Origin: Streptomyces atratus
GTDB lineage: Bacteria > Actinomycetota > Actinomycetes > Streptomycetales > Streptomycetaceae
Length of the DNA: 64,000 bases
Assembly: GCF_900119365.1 (NCBI RefSeq)
Contig: NZ_FPJO01000028.1
Span: 24,012 to 88,011, forward strand
Direction: 5' to 3'
Under the pieces are notes generated by a model, which was not told the origin of the DNA, made no database searches, and saw nothing but the letters and a program-made list of their open reading frames with translations. Numbering within the stretch: position 1 is the first letter of the stretch; the number at the start of each line of letters is the position of its first letter. Positions 8,991-18,774 of the stretch are shown here, one piece after another. Both the position numbers and the translations under genes were made by a program.

Positions 8991-9130
8991 TCACTCGGCG
9001 TCTGGGTCGACGTCGCTCGGGTGGGCGCCCGTAAGTTCCCATTCCATCATCCGCATCCGTTCGACCTGTCGCCGTGCGACGGCGACCATCCCGGCGTCGA
9101 ACTCGTGGTCGGGGCCGATGTCTACAGCCT
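8991..9130 (-). pseudogene. 3' remnant of an unidentified gene cut at a transposon end
   Basis: The minus strand reads IGPDHEFDAGMVAVARRQVE, then RMRMMEWELTGAHPSDVDPD and a stop. It has coding-like composition and begins immediately inside the Tn3-type end at 9132. No start remains and no family is recognised. Confidence 0.3.
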
Positions 9131-9131
9131 T

Positions 9132-9183
9132 GGGGACCATCGGGGCAGCCCTTGGCGCTAACGGCTGCCCCGATGGCCCTCAA
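9132..9183. repeat. Two Tn3-type ends arranged head to head
   Basis: The top strand starts GGGGACCATCGGGGCAGCC at 9132. The bottom strand from about 9180 reads GGGCCATCGGGGCAGCC. The two partly overlap in an imperfect palindrome centred near 9156. It looks like the junction of two related transposons sharing terminal DNA. Confidence 0.6.
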
Positions 9184-9243
9184 GGCCGGAGTCCGTGTGC
9201 CGGGCAGCCAGGACGATCGGCTGACCGGCACACGGAATGCGTG

Positions 9244-9337
9244 TCAGCCGGAACACCGGACCGAGGACGGCCGCGCCGATGGCTCCGATGCCGGCCCAGA
9301 CGGCGTAGCCGACGACGTCGATCTTCTTCAGGGCGAC
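9244..9337 (-). pseudogene. Fragment of a small multidrug-resistance (SMR) transporter
   Basis: About 31 residues read ALKKIDVVGYAVWAGIGAIG and then a short AAVLG segment. This matches the third transmembrane segment of SMR proteins, where the (Y/V)AVWxGIG motif is conserved. Both ends of the gene are missing. Confidence 0.45.
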
Positions 9338-9371
9338 CCGCCGATGCCGTCGCTGTCCCACGTGGGCCACA

Positions 9372-10136
9372 ATGGATCATATGGCGATCATTCAGCTCGG
9401 TGAGGTTGCGACCTGGTACGACGAGCAGGGCGACGGTGAACCCGTCGTCCTGCTCCACGGTGGCTTCGTCGACTCGCGGATGTTCGTCCCGGCCCTGCCC
9501 GTTCTCGATGGCCTGCGCGTCATCACGGTGGACCGGCGCGGTCACGGCCACACACCCGACGTCCATGGCCCGCTGTCGTATGACGTCATGGCCGACGACA
9601 TGATCGCCTTCCTGGAGAAGGCGGTCGGCGGCCCGGCGCACCTGGTCGGCCACAGCGACGGCGCGAACGTGGCGATGATCGTCGCGATGCGCCGCCCCGA
9701 CCTCGTGCGGCGTCTCGTCCTGATCAGCGGCAACTTCCGACACGGCGGCCTGGTGCCCGGCGTTCTGGACGGATTCGCCGAGGCCGTGCCGTACCTGGGT
9801 GCCCGCTACGGCGAAGTGTCACCCGACGGCCAGGAACACTTCCCCGTCGTCGTGGACAAGCTGCTGCGCATGGCGCGGTCCGAGCCGAACCTGACAGAGG
9901 ACGACCTCGGCCGCATCGCGAGCCGCACCCTCGTCATGTCCGGGGACGACGACGCGGTAACGCTGGAGCACACGATCGCGCTCTACCGGGCGATCCCCGA
10001 GTCCGAGCTCGCCGTCGTACCCGGCACATCCCACCTCCTGGTGATGGAGAAGCCGGAGCCGGTCTATCGGGCCATCCTGGACTTCCTCACCACCAATCCC
10101 ACCCAGACCAGGCAGCCCATCCGCCGCGCCCGCTGA
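9372..10136 (+). CDS. Alpha/beta hydrolase
   Basis: 254 residues with the complete hydrolase core. The oxyanion segment is VVLLHGGFVDSRMF, strand beta-4 is VITVDRRGHGHTP, the nucleophile elbow is LVGHSDGAN (serine near residue 95), the acid is likely SGDDDAVTL and the histidine is in VPGTSHLLVMEKP. Size and layout match small esterases or epoxide/haloalkane-type hydrolases; the substrate is unknown. The ATG at 9372 has an in-frame ATG at 9381 as alternative. It is a passenger between transposon ends. Confidence 0.85.
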   Translation: MDHMAIIQLGEVATWYDEQGDGEPVVLLHGGFVDSRMFVPALPVLDGLRVITVDRRGHGHTPDVHGPLSYDVMADDMIAFLEKAVGGPAHLVGHSDGANVAMIVAMRRPDLVRRLVLISGNFRHGGLVPGVLDGFAEAVPYLGARYGEVSPDGQEHFPVVVDKLLRMARSEPNLTEDDLGRIASRTLVMSGDDDAVTLEHTIALYRAIPESELAVVPGTSHLLVMEKPEPVYRAILDFLTTNPTQTRQPIRRAR

Positions 10137-10419
10137 GCCGCTGCCCAGGCGGCGAAGTGCCGCGAGACCTCATCGCTCGCACCTTGATGCGCGTCCATCA
10201 GAGTTGCCGCAACCGCCCCGGCAGCGAGACGGCCGGGCGATCGATGACCGCTCAGCCCGGCGAGAAGGCTCGATGCGTTCCCAATCAGAGGAGGCGTTCC
10301 CGCGATCTCTCCCGACAGTCTGCTCAAGGGCCGTTCAAAGACGGGTTCTAAGGGCCATATCGTCCGGTTCGTTCATCACTCTCCTCTCAGCTTCCACCTG
10401 GAGGGCCGAAGCGTTCGCC

Positions 10420-13400
10420 TCACCCTGCTCCCAGCCCAGTCGTAGTACTGCGAGAAGTTGACGAGTCCTGTGCCGGGGCGGCCCACTCGTCCCCGTCTTC
10501 GTCATCGTCGAGCTCGGGAGCGTCCGGGTCGCGCAGCGGACGCAGGCCCTGGCGCGGGGTGGAGGGGGTGAAGCTGTAGCGGCCCAGGACGTTGAGGTTC
10601 TTGAACTTCAGCGGGGAGAGGCGGGCGACATCCTCATCGCTGATCTCGTGGCCCTCGGCACGCAGCTGGGCGACCGCAGCGTCGATGTACTTCGTCGTCC
10701 AGAGCACGACGGCGTTCAGCACCAGTCCCAGCGATCCGAGTTGGTCCTCCATGCCGTCTCGGTATGCCTGGTGGATGGTGCCCCGCTTGCCGTGGCAGAT
10801 GTCCCGGGCGAGCGTGTGGCGGGACTCCTGGACGGACAGCTGCTTGCCCATCTGCCGTCGGTAGGTGTCATCGACCGGGTCGACGACCTGGAGCAGGTGC
10901 AGGGTCTTGGCAATGCGCCCGTACTCGGCGAACGCCTGCCCCAGCGGCGTCGGTCGTCCATGGTTGCCGAACATCCGCAGCAGGTCATAGGCCCGCACCT
11001 GGTTGGTGACCAGCGAGCCGGCCACCTTCAGCATGTCCTCCCACTGGGTGGTCACCTTCTTCAGGTTCACCTTGTTCGTGCGGGCCAGGTCCGTCAGCGG
11101 CCCGTAGCCGCCGGTCTCGATCCCGTCCATCTCCGCCCGCCAGAACCTTTGATCGTCCAGGTCCTTGAACCGCGGGGAGAAGTTGTAGCCCAGGATCTTG
11201 AACAGGCCGAACACCATGTCCGAGTACGAGGCGTTGTCGGTGGCGACCATTTCCGGCTTCACCCCGCCGTCGAGGTTCAGCAGGGCGTCCAGGATGTGCA
11301 GGGAGTCGCGGGGCGTGCCAGGGACGACCATCTGCCCGATGCCGAAGACCTGGTCGTTGACGGCGTTCAGCCAGGTGATGCCGCGCTTGAATCCGAAGTA
11401 CTTCGGGTTCGGGGCGGTGCTGATGGAGCGGACCGGGACGACGAAGCTCAGTCCGTCGACGGACGGCAAGCAGCCCGTTGCCCCAGTGCGCCACGATCGG
11501 GACCTTCGCCTGGGCGGCGATCAGGGCGGCGTTGGCCGCGGCGATGGTGTCGGCCCGCAGGTAGTACTGGTCGACGTGGACCAGCCGGGAGCGGGTCAGC
11601 GCCTCGTGGCCGGGGTTGGTCACCGGGGTCATGCCGATGTTGCACGCCTCGCTCACCAGGAGCGCGACGACCGAGGTGGTGAGGTCCTTCATGCGGGTCT
11701 TGCCGTCGCCCAGGTGCACGAAGGCGTCCAGGAACCCGGTCCAGGAGTGCACTTCGAACAACAGGTCCGGCAGGTCGATCTTCGGGAGCATCTTCTCCAC
11801 CCGGCGCCGCAGCCAGGCCAGCGACTTGGGCACCCCAAGTGCCCCGAGCGCGTCCACGTTCAGCTTGGCCCGCCCGTTGGGCTGCACCTCGATGCTGACC
11901 TTCGCATCCGCGCCGGCCTCTTCGAGGCGTTCGGCCATCTGCTTCCACGCCGCGTCCAGTACCCCCACCAGCTCCGCCAGATGCTCCTCGACGGGCGCCT
12001 CCAGGCTCAGGCCCGCCAGTACGTCCTCGCGCACCGCCAGCCACGGCTTGCCGTCCAGCAGACGGGCGCGCGGGTTGGAGAAGCGGTGCGAGGGGGAAGC
12101 GAAGATGGCGCGGCTGACCAGCGCCCGGTACAGCTGCTCCAGCACGCACACCACATAGGCGTCGCGGTCCACCGCGCCCTGCGGCAGGTCCTTGTTCGCG
12201 TACACCGCCTTGCGCCAGTACGGCGGCACCACCTTGTCGTCGACCTCCCGCTTCAGCAGCGGCTTCTTCGTCACCTGGCGCCGGCTGAGCGCGGGCAGGC
12301 CCTTGACCGCGGCCAGGACCCGCTCCCCGGCCGGGGCCGCGCCGAGCATCTTGGTGTCGCCGAGCAGCGACAGGAACGGGCGCACCGTGTTGTAGCGGTT
12401 GGCCAGCGCCTCGCGGATCGCGATCTCCGCCGAGTCGTCGTCCTCCGGGACCAGGCTCGCCACCGTGGTGGCCGCGCTCCACAGCTGGGCCCTCGGCGCG
12501 ATCTCCTCCAGGGCCTTCCACATCGCGGCCGCGTCCACCGCCTTGCCGCTCTCCTCGATGTGCTCCAGCTCCTCCATGAACACTTCGACATGCGGGCGGC
12601 GATGCGGGACGCCTTCTCCAGCTGCGGCAGCGTGGAGAGGCGGTCCTTGTTCGTGAGCCGCTTCGCGGTGCTGAGCAGCTTGGTCGACATCAGCACCGTG
12701 AACAGCTCCAGCGCGTCGTCGATGGCCTTGGCCTCCATGTGCCGCATCACCGCGGTCAGCATCGCGGTGCGCTTCGGCTCGCTCGCCCGCTCCAGGCTCG
12801 TCGCCTTCGACCCCAGGCCGTAACGGGCCAGCGCGGCGAGCCGGTTCGGCGGGAGCTTGTCCAGCTTCACCCGCCCCAGCCGGTACACGGCGATCTCATC
12901 CACCCGCTCCAGCGCCCGCTTCATCGCCGTCCCCGTGGTCTTCGTCGGCGGCCGGCGGAAGGTCTCCAGGTACGAGTACCGCCTGCCCTTCGGCGTCTCC
13001 AGCAGCGCCACCAGGTCGGCGGGCAGCGACGGGTCCGCCCGCCAGGCCGCCTTGGCGACCGTGGTGTGCAGGCGCTTGTCCGCGATCGTGCGGACCTCGG
13101 AAACCTGCCGCGCCAGCACGGAAACACCGGGCAGCAGCACCCGGTTCTTCCGCAGCCAGCCCACCGCATAGTCGAACAGAGCCTTCGGCCCCTCCGAATG
13201 CGCGGTCCACGCCCGCCCGTGCAGGAACGTCCGGAACTTCCGCCCCCACTCCGGATCGTCGTACTCGTGATACTCGTACGCGTCCCGGATCTCCCACGCG
13301 TGCTCGTACGCCGTCGGCTTGCGCTCGGTGTACGCCTTGACGCACGAGACGTCCTCGATGCCGAGTTGCTCGGCGATGTGCTCGATCACCACCCACGGCA

Positions 13401-13617
13401 CATCGAGCGGATCGTCCGGCAGACACCGGCCGATGAAGCGCACAGTGCACATCTGTAGCGCGAACCCGAGTCGGTTGTGGTCCCCGCGCCGTTTCGCGAT
13501 CAGCTTGCGGTCCTCGTCGTCGAGGTAGAAGAACCGCTCCAGCTCCGGCCGGGTCGGCTCCTCGTTGAACTTCCCGTACGACGCGGCCTGATCGTCAGAT
13601 AAGAACTCCACTGGCAT
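10420..13617 (-). pseudogene. tnpA: Tn3-family transposase with two frameshifts
   Basis: Three overlapping frames together give a nearly full-length transposase of about 1,000 residues. The N-terminal DUF4158 part (MPVEFLSDDQAASYG) runs to about 12590, where one base appears missing and the frame changes at MSK/VFMEELEHI. The middle runs to AHWGNGLL near 11480. A second shift leads to LPSVDGLSFVVPVR, PKYFGFKRGITW and the C-terminal DDE region, ending in an acidic tail. Both breaks fall in conserved sequence, one next to the first catalytic aspartate (SVDG). Sequencing error cannot be excluded. Confidence 0.85.
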
Positions 13618-13682
13618 GCGGCGGACGTAACCACCTGGTCGTGAGCGGCCGTGGATCTTCCACCGAAGACCCACGCGAAACG

Positions 13683-13703
13683 GATCACTTGTGCTAAGTG
13701 ATC
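13683..13703. repeat. Perfect hairpin upstream of the Tn3 transposase
   Basis: GATCACTT and AAGTGATC flank a five-base loop. The site lies 66 bp upstream of the transposase start and just inside the right terminal repeat. It is a plausible operator or transposase/host-factor site. Confidence 0.45.
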
Positions 13704-13727
13704 ACGATGCGCCGACCATGATCAAAT

Positions 13728-13757
13728 GCTTAGCGTTAATGGCTGTACCGATGTTCC
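13728..13757 (-). repeat. Tn3-type terminal inverted repeat, right
   Basis: The complement reads GGAACATCGGTACAGCC followed by ATTAACGCTAAGC, matching the left end at 7444. The outermost bases differ from the usual GGGG start, consistent with decay. Confidence 0.6.
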
Positions 13758-13872
13758 AAGTGCCGCCAACTCGGATAACTTGCGACAGACGATTACGCGA
13801 ACCATCAGTAACCCCTTGCTGGTTGCCACCACGAGGAGTGGACCGAGTTCCTCGGCCACTTCGGTGGCGCAA

Positions 13873-14277
13873 CTACCTTTGGCGAACGAGGAGCCAACTC
13901 CAGTTTTTGCCCGCCACCATGGACGTCTGCCTCGCGGCGATCTGCCAGCCCGACATCCATTTTCCGTTTCCATGATGAAGCGCCTGGCATGAGCATGTAC
14001 ACAGGTGACCTTTAGCGTCTCGGCAGGATGTTGTGCACCGTTCATCGTTGTTGTACTCGCGACCAACAGCCACGAACGGAAAACGCCTTCGGCTATTCTC
14101 CGAGATACCGCATGGGATCAGGTTGCCATCGGCATCGAGGACGCCAGGTTGAAAGATCCTCTCGCCTGATCTGCGGCAGATCATTTGCCCTCCCAGTACC
14201 TTATGGAGGACAGGGCTGCCCAGGAGCATGTCCACCTTGCAAGTCGCCCCACACGTTGTGCACTTCCACGTCTTCAC
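13873..14277 (-). CDS. Cysteine-rich hypothetical protein
   Basis: 134 residues from GTG 14277. An N-terminal zinc-ribbon-like segment reads VKTWKCTTCGATCKVDML. A C-terminal motif reads CTTSCRDAKGHLCTCSCQAL followed by HHGNGKW. This C-x3-C...GHxCxCxC...HG pattern occurs in phage and mobile-element proteins of unknown function and suggests metal binding. The frame after HHGNGKW may be shifted relative to the original, since an overlapping frame continues to about 13730. I cannot assign a function. Confidence 0.4.
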   Translation of the reverse strand: MKTWKCTTCGATCKVDMLLGSPVLHKVLGGQMICRRSGERIFQPGVLDADGNLIPCGISENSRRRFPFVAVGREYNNDERCTTSCRDAKGHLCTCSCQALHHGNGKWMSGWQIAARQTSMVAGKNWSWLLVRQR

Positions 14278-14504
14278 TGAGCCCCCTCTGTGATGGTGGA
14301 GCACACATTGTTCTCCAGCATCAAGCTGGACGCGTCGCGATCAGGACAAATCCGCCGCACCTCAAGGCGCCCGAGGGGGAGAAGGCCGTCGAGCTCGCCT
14401 GCGAACCGCGCACCTTCCAGTAACCACACTCAGTCACCAGCTGCCCCGGGCCATCCGAGAACTGGCGACAGATGGATAGGCGAGCTCACCAGTACCAACC
14501 CCGG

Positions 14505-15194
14505 CAACCGTCCACGAGCTGCTGGCCGCCGGCTCAGTCGGAGGGCGATCGGCCGCCAGCTCCGCATGACCTACCGCACCGTCAAGCTCTTCGCCGACGC
14601 AGTCGCCCCGGAGGACCTCTTCCGCGGGCAGTGGCAGGGTCGGCCGTCCAAGCTCGACGCGTTCAAGCCCTACCTGGATGACCGCTGGAACCAAGGCTGC
14701 ACGAACGCCTGATTGTGCCGCTCGGCTATCAGGGCAGCTACCAGCGGGTTCGCGCCTATTTCCGGGAGAAGCGGCTCTCGCCGGGCCCCGTCGCCGCTCG
14801 GCCACCGTCACCCCGCGTTGTCGCCGGATGGATCCTCCGCCGGCCCGAGACCCTCACAGAGACCGACCACCTTCGACTCAAGGCCGTCCTGGTCCACTGC
14901 CCCGAACTCGACGCCCTCACCGGTCACGTCCGGTCCTTCGGCCAGATGCTCACCGAGCGCCAGGGCGAACGGCTGCCGCAGTGGCTCGACGCCGTCCGGC
15001 GAGACGACCTCCCCAGCCTCCACACCCTCGCCGCAGGCATCGACCGCGACCGCGACGCCGTCATCGCCGGCCTCACCCTGCCCTGGAACTCCGGCGTCGT
15101 CGAAGGACACGTCAACCGAATCAAGATGCTCAAGCGCCAAATGTTCGGCCGGGCCAGCTTCCAACTCCTCCGGAAGCGAGTCCTGCTGTCGTGA
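14505..15194 (+). pseudogene. ISL3-family transposase, 3' part with frameshifts
   Basis: Three frames join to give the C-terminal two thirds of an ISL3 transposase. They read TVHELLAAG, then SRRAIGRQLRMTYRTVKLFA to WNQGCTNA, then from about 14713 IVPLGYQGSYQRVRAYFREK and VEGHVNRIKMLKRQMFGRA at the C terminus. A short deletion between CTNA and IVPLGYQ removes the expected linker and shifts frame. The N-terminal zinc-binding region is absent. DNA after 15194 to about 15260 probably includes the element's right end. Confidence 0.75.
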
Positions 15195-15263
15195 CTCAAG
15201 CTGTGCAATTGGACAGGGCTCCAGAAAGTTGCGCGAAATTGGCAAGCCCCGCCCGCCCCTGTG

Positions 15264-15818
15264 CTAACCGACCCGCGCCCTCCGCCACTCCACTTCCTCG
15301 GCAGCCATCGGGGCCTGGACGCTGTACACGTCGCCGACCCGCAGATTGTCCGGCGTGCTGTACTCGCCGTAGGTGCCTATGACGGAGACGGCCACATGGG
15401 AATCGGGCTGCCAGAAAGTACGGAAATACGGGGCGTTCGCCGGGATTTCCGGGATCTCCAACAGGGGGACACCGCGCCGCTCCAGTAGGCGTTGCAGCTT
15501 TTCGAACCGAAGCCTGGGAGTGAACCGCCCGTACCGGGCGCGAAGCGCGTCGTTCACGAGGGTACGGTCCCGGTACGCGAGCCGGTGCACCTGCAGGGTG
15601 AAGTGGTGTCCCGACCAGGGGTGGTCGGCGGAAGCGCGGTCCCAGTAGAACTCGGCGAGGCCGTAGTCACGGCACATGCTGCGGTCGTCGAAGGTGTTCT
15701 CACCGAAGTCCGACCCAAGGACCTTGGTGACGTGGTCGGGAGAATCCGCGGGGCCCACGCCGAGCAAGGTGCCGGTGGTGACGACGTCCACGTAGAACGC
15801 CAGGGAGTACGGAGTCAA
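15264..15818 (-). CDS. Conserved hypothetical protein
   Basis: 184 residues from a TTG at 15818, chosen because GAGG lies eight bases upstream; the ATG at 15902 has no visible RBS. The sequence begins LTPYSLAFYVDVVTTGTLLG and continues SDFGENTFDDRSMCRDYGLA and EFYWDR. It ends with a YGEYSTPDNLRVGDVYSV-type strand. Proteins of this type are common in streptomycetes, often near contact-dependent or immunity-type genes, but no function is known to me. It contains no signal peptide or membrane segment. Confidence 0.6.
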   Translation of the reverse strand: MTPYSLAFYVDVVTTGTLLGVGPADSPDHVTKVLGSDFGENTFDDRSMCRDYGLAEFYWDRASADHPWSGHHFTLQVHRLAYRDRTLVNDALRARYGRFTPRLRFEKLQRLLERRGVPLLEIPEIPANAPYFRTFWQPDSHVAVSVIGTYGEYSTPDNLRVGDVYSVQAPMAAEEVEWRRARVG

Positions 15819-16129
15819 AGGCTGATCCTCGATGCGATGTGGTCCAGCGTGATGTGGGGAACGTCCCCACCGGGGGTGTGCACCACCCGGGCCCACCTGC
15901 ATGGGAACCGCCAGGGCCCGGTCGACCCGGCGAAAACCTTACTCCACCCCGGCCGCTTCACCGCTCCCAGAACTCCCAGAACTTCCAGGACCCATGTCTC
16001 GCACGTCGCCAACTTTTCTCGCCCTTTCCGCGCACCGAACACCTCCAGTTAATGCAACCTCCCGGAGGCCGATCCGAGCGTCAGCCGTCACTCAGCGTGC
16101 TTGCTCCACGGAAAGTGAGCCAGAACCAA

Positions 16130-16220
16130 AACTCGTGAACATCACCCGACCGTGGATCTGGGTGCCTCCCAAACCCGTGAACAACTGACGGCACTACTCG
16201 TGAATGAAGCCAGTCACCGC
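16130..16220. repeat. Dispersed repeat, copy 1 (mate at 30655-30745)
   Basis: About 90 bp with roughly two-thirds identity to 30655-30745, including the stretch GACCGTGG then GACG(G/T)CACTACT. Short internal direct repeats (CTCGTGAA-type) are visible. It probably represents the end of a lost insertion element. Confidence 0.45.
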
Positions 16221-16249
16221 CGGGACAGCCCCGGCGGTACACGATCTGA

Positions 16250-16461
16250 GAGTTCGCCGACACCCGCCCGACCACCTCACGGTAGGTGCCGTCCAGCAAC
16301 GCGGCCCGCGCCGCCAGGTGCTCGCCCGCCTCCGCGGGCAGCGCGAGCGACGCCAGCACGGTCGGCTTGGCCTGCTCCCACGCCTCCCCGTCCAGAAGCT
16401 TCGCCCGCGGGTCGCCCCACTTGGAGGAGTTCTTCGCGAACACCTCCCGCCGCCGCGGCAC
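16250..16461 (-). pseudogene. Internal fragment of a Tn3-family transposase
   Basis: The frame reads VPRRREVFAKNSSKWGDPRA, LLDGEAWEQAKPTVLASLAL and LLDGTYREVVGRV. These are typical of the middle of Tn4556-like transposases but different from the copy at 10420-13617. It is broken at both ends. Confidence 0.6.
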
Positions 16462-16654
16462 CTGGCTACGGGAAACCTTGCAGAAACCTTTGAATCGTCT
16501 GGTCGCCAGGGCATGGGTGAGGTCGGGGCGGCCCTCCCGGAGCGATGAGGAGGTCACCGGGATGATCTTGAGTTGTTGAGCGCCTTGTCCCGTCACCCGT
16601 TCGGCTCGGTGTCGTTGGTGGTGATGTTGGGTTTCGTCTGGGGCGGGGTGGGTT

Positions 16655-16763
16655 GTGACCTCGATCGAGAGGACCGCGTATCCGCGGTTCAAGCGGCTGG
16701 TCGCCGCGCATGAGTTGCATCTGTTCTTCGCGCCGAGCCGTGACGAGGTCGACTGCGCCGCCC
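16655..16763 (+). pseudogene. N-terminal fragment of a Tn3-family transposase
   Basis: From GTG 16655 the frame reads VTSIERTAYPRFKRL, then AAHELHLFFAPSRDEVD, the conserved DUF4158 start of Tn3-type transposases. Similarity ends after ~35 residues. It points opposite to the neighbouring internal fragment at 16250-16461, so the two are not simply parts of one gene. Confidence 0.55.
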
Positions 16764-16853
16764 TCCCGGACCTCTTCGGCAGAACAGGGCCATCTCGCCC
16801 GTGAAAGAAACGCTGCATTACGCACACACCCGTTGGAAAGGACATCCACGCGC

Positions 16854-17285
16854 ATGAAGAAAACAGCCCTGCTCGCCGTCCCTCTCGCCCTCGCAGCGGG
16901 CCTCGCGCTCGCCCCTGCGGCCAGCGCCGCCCCCGACAGTACGCCCGCCCTCCGGTGCAGCCAGGCCGTCGACCTCGCCCACGTACCGCCCGGCAATGAA
17001 GCGTTCTATGACGCTGTACAGCAGCTCGCGAGGAAGTCCGGGCTGCCGGGCGTACCCAAGGCTGTCGGAATCACCTGCCGTGGTGAGAGGACCCTCATCG
17101 ACGGCGGCACCAACGCCTACCTCGGCTCCGGTCCGGTCATCCTGCGCGGCGCAGGGATCTCCCCGCTCCAGGAGTACTGCACTCAATCGGTCTCCGTCCC
17201 CGTCCTGTACGGCGACGGCAGGTTCCCGACAGTTGCCATCATCGGATCTGACTGCACGTCGGAGGCTGACCCGATCGCCGTCTGA
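16854..17285 (+). CDS. Secreted hypothetical protein
   Basis: 143 residues with a textbook Sec signal peptide (MKKTALLAVPLALAAG, cleavage near ASAAP). The ~115-residue mature domain contains four cysteines (LRCSQAV, ITCRGER, QEYCTQS, GSDCTSE) that could form two disulfides. A GGAAAGGA RBS lies upstream. No known family is recognised; it might be an enzyme inhibitor or surface protein. It stands alone between transposon debris and an endonuclease fragment. Confidence 0.7.
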   Translation: MKKTALLAVPLALAAGLALAPAASAAPDSTPALRCSQAVDLAHVPPGNEAFYDAVQQLARKSGLPGVPKAVGITCRGERTLIDGGTNAYLGSGPVILRGAGISPLQEYCTQSVSVPVLYGDGRFPTVAIIGSDCTSEADPIAV

Positions 17286-17314
17286 CCTGCCAGGAATGCC
17301 AGAGGGCGGGAACC

Positions 17315-17575
17315 ATGAACAGGGCTCCCGCCCTCTGTCCCGCCTGTTGGTCCTGGCCCGCCACGCGGCCAGGCAGGGACGACATCCACCGGCGCTTCTG
17401 GGACGGTATCGATACCACCGGCTACAGCGAGAAGGCCGTGGAGCTCCTGCAGGAGGCCGCGGATGCCCTGGACACCGGCAGCGAGGCCCTGACGACGTGG
17501 CAGGCCAACCGCTGTGCCGTCTGCGGGGAGACCGGCCGGCGCCTCGTCATCGACCACGATCACGCAACGGTTTTG
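17315..17575 (+). pseudogene. Truncated recombination endonuclease VII-like (HNH) protein
   Basis: About 87 residues ending CAVCGETGRRLVIDHDHAT, the start of the endonuclease VII/HNH motif (CxxC...DHDHxTG). The second CxxC half is missing and the frame runs into unrelated sequence at about 17575. Activity would be lost. Confidence 0.55.
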
Positions 17576-17605
17576 CCCCATACGCAGGGAATGGTGACGT
17601 GAAGA

Positions 17606-18172
17606 TCACCGCACCGATGGGCGCTGGTGTGTGGCCCAATGTTCGGCGGCGGTAATGCCAAGCAGCACAACGTCGTGGTAACTGCCGGCGAAGAATCCAT
17701 GCTGGCGAAGCCGTCCCTCCTCCACGAAGCCCAGCCTGCGGTAGAGGGCGAGGGAGGCGTCGTTGAAGGCGTAGACCTCCGCCTCGCACTTGTTGTAGCG
17801 CTGTTCGGCGAACATGTAGGTGAGGACGAGTTCGGTTGCCTCGGCTGCGTATCCCTTGCGGCGGTGATCGCGGATGATCTCGATACCCGTCTTGAATCGT
17901 CCCGCACGGCTGTCGGTCTCTCCGACTGTCACAGACCCTGAGAATGCGTGGTCGGCCAGCGCCTCGACCACCAGGCGGAATGCTTCACCGCCCGGCGGAC
18001 GCCCAGCCCGCTCAGCAGTCCAGGAACGGAAACTCTCAGCAGAGCGCGGAGGATCGACCAGGTCGGCGTTGCGGACATCGAGGGTGTTCTGGGCCAGGTC
18101 ACGAAATCCTTCCCAGTCCTCCGGCTCGACACCCCGCAGGCGTACCTTCTCACCAGTCCACATGTCACTCAT
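17606..18172 (-). CDS. GNAT-family N-acetyltransferase
   Basis: 188 residues beginning MSDMWTGEKVRLRGVEPED, the usual start of RimJ/RimL-like acetyltransferases. The acetyl-CoA binding region is EIIRDHRRKGYAAEATELVL and the C-terminal part contains YAFNDASLALYRRLGFVEEG, a conserved GNAT signature. The substrate may be an amino group of a protein or small molecule. The gene is complete. Confidence 0.85.
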   Translation of the reverse strand: MSDMWTGEKVRLRGVEPEDWEGFRDLAQNTLDVRNADLVDPPRSAESFRSWTAERAGRPPGGEAFRLVVEALADHAFSGSVTVGETDSRAGRFKTGIEIIRDHRRKGYAAEATELVLTYMFAEQRYNKCEAEVYAFNDASLALYRRLGFVEEGRLRQHGFFAGSYHDVVLLGITAAEHWATHQRPSVR

Positions 18173-18347
18173 GGCGCCTACCGCTTCAGTATCGGTTGCA
18201 GGCGCTGACGGCCATGCACTTCAAATCTGCCACACTATCGGCGGGACACGGTCGCGTGCTGAGCAGGGGCTGCTCTGACGTCGCTTTCGGCCGACACGGC
18301 CCCGGTCTCCTATCTCTGACCCACGGTGCAAGGTAGAGCCACGTCCG

Positions 18348-18765
18348 CTACCGGTTCCGGCGACGTGCGGCGGGGTCGCGCTCCGCGACGTGCCGGGCGA
18401 CCGAGTCGACGCCGGGGCGGGCGTACCGCTCCAGGGAGCGGACGCGGGAGCGGGCCAGCAGCATCGGGGTGGAGGTGCCGCCCTCGGCGTCGTGTGTGAG
18501 GGCACTGTGGCGGAGCCGGTGGAGCGTCCAGCCGTCCAGGTCCTCGATGTCCTCGGGTGAGGCGAGCGGGTTGGCCAGGAGCCGGGTGTTCTCCTCGAAG
18601 ATCTCCTCGGCCCGGCGGTAGGAGAGCCGGGCCCGGCCGGTCTCCGGGCACACGTCCAGCGTCGGCGGTCCGGCCGGGGCCTTGCGGTCGGTGAGGAACA
18701 GCGGGCCGCGGGTGCGGCGGGCGATGAGGCGGGGCAGGAGCTGGGCGGTGCCGGACTGCTCCCGA
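18348..18765 (-). pseudogene. C-terminal fragment of a tyrosine recombinase
   Basis: The frame reads RAEEIFEENTRLLANPLASP, then WTLHRLRHSALTHDAEGGTS and LERYARPGVDSVARHV. These contain the HxLRH and tyrosine motifs of phage-type integrases. Upstream of about 18765 the similarity stops at a junction with an opposing truncated gene. There is no catalytic arginine region. Confidence 0.65.
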
Positions 18766-18774
18766 CGGCAGGTG

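Larger units (their letters stand above)
7444..13757. mobile_element. Tn3-family composite transposon (decayed)
   Basis: Outward-facing related inverted repeats lie at 7444 (GGGGACCATCGGAACAGCC...) and 13757 (complement, GGAACATCGGTACAGCC...). They enclose a serine recombinase, an alpha/beta hydrolase passenger and a Tn3-type transposase. A third pair of related ends sits head to head at 9132-9183. One reading is two abutting elements, 7444-9183 carrying only the recombinase and 9132-13757 carrying hydrolase and transposase. The left end interrupts an HTH gene. The transposase is broken, so movement would need help in trans. Confidence 0.65.
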
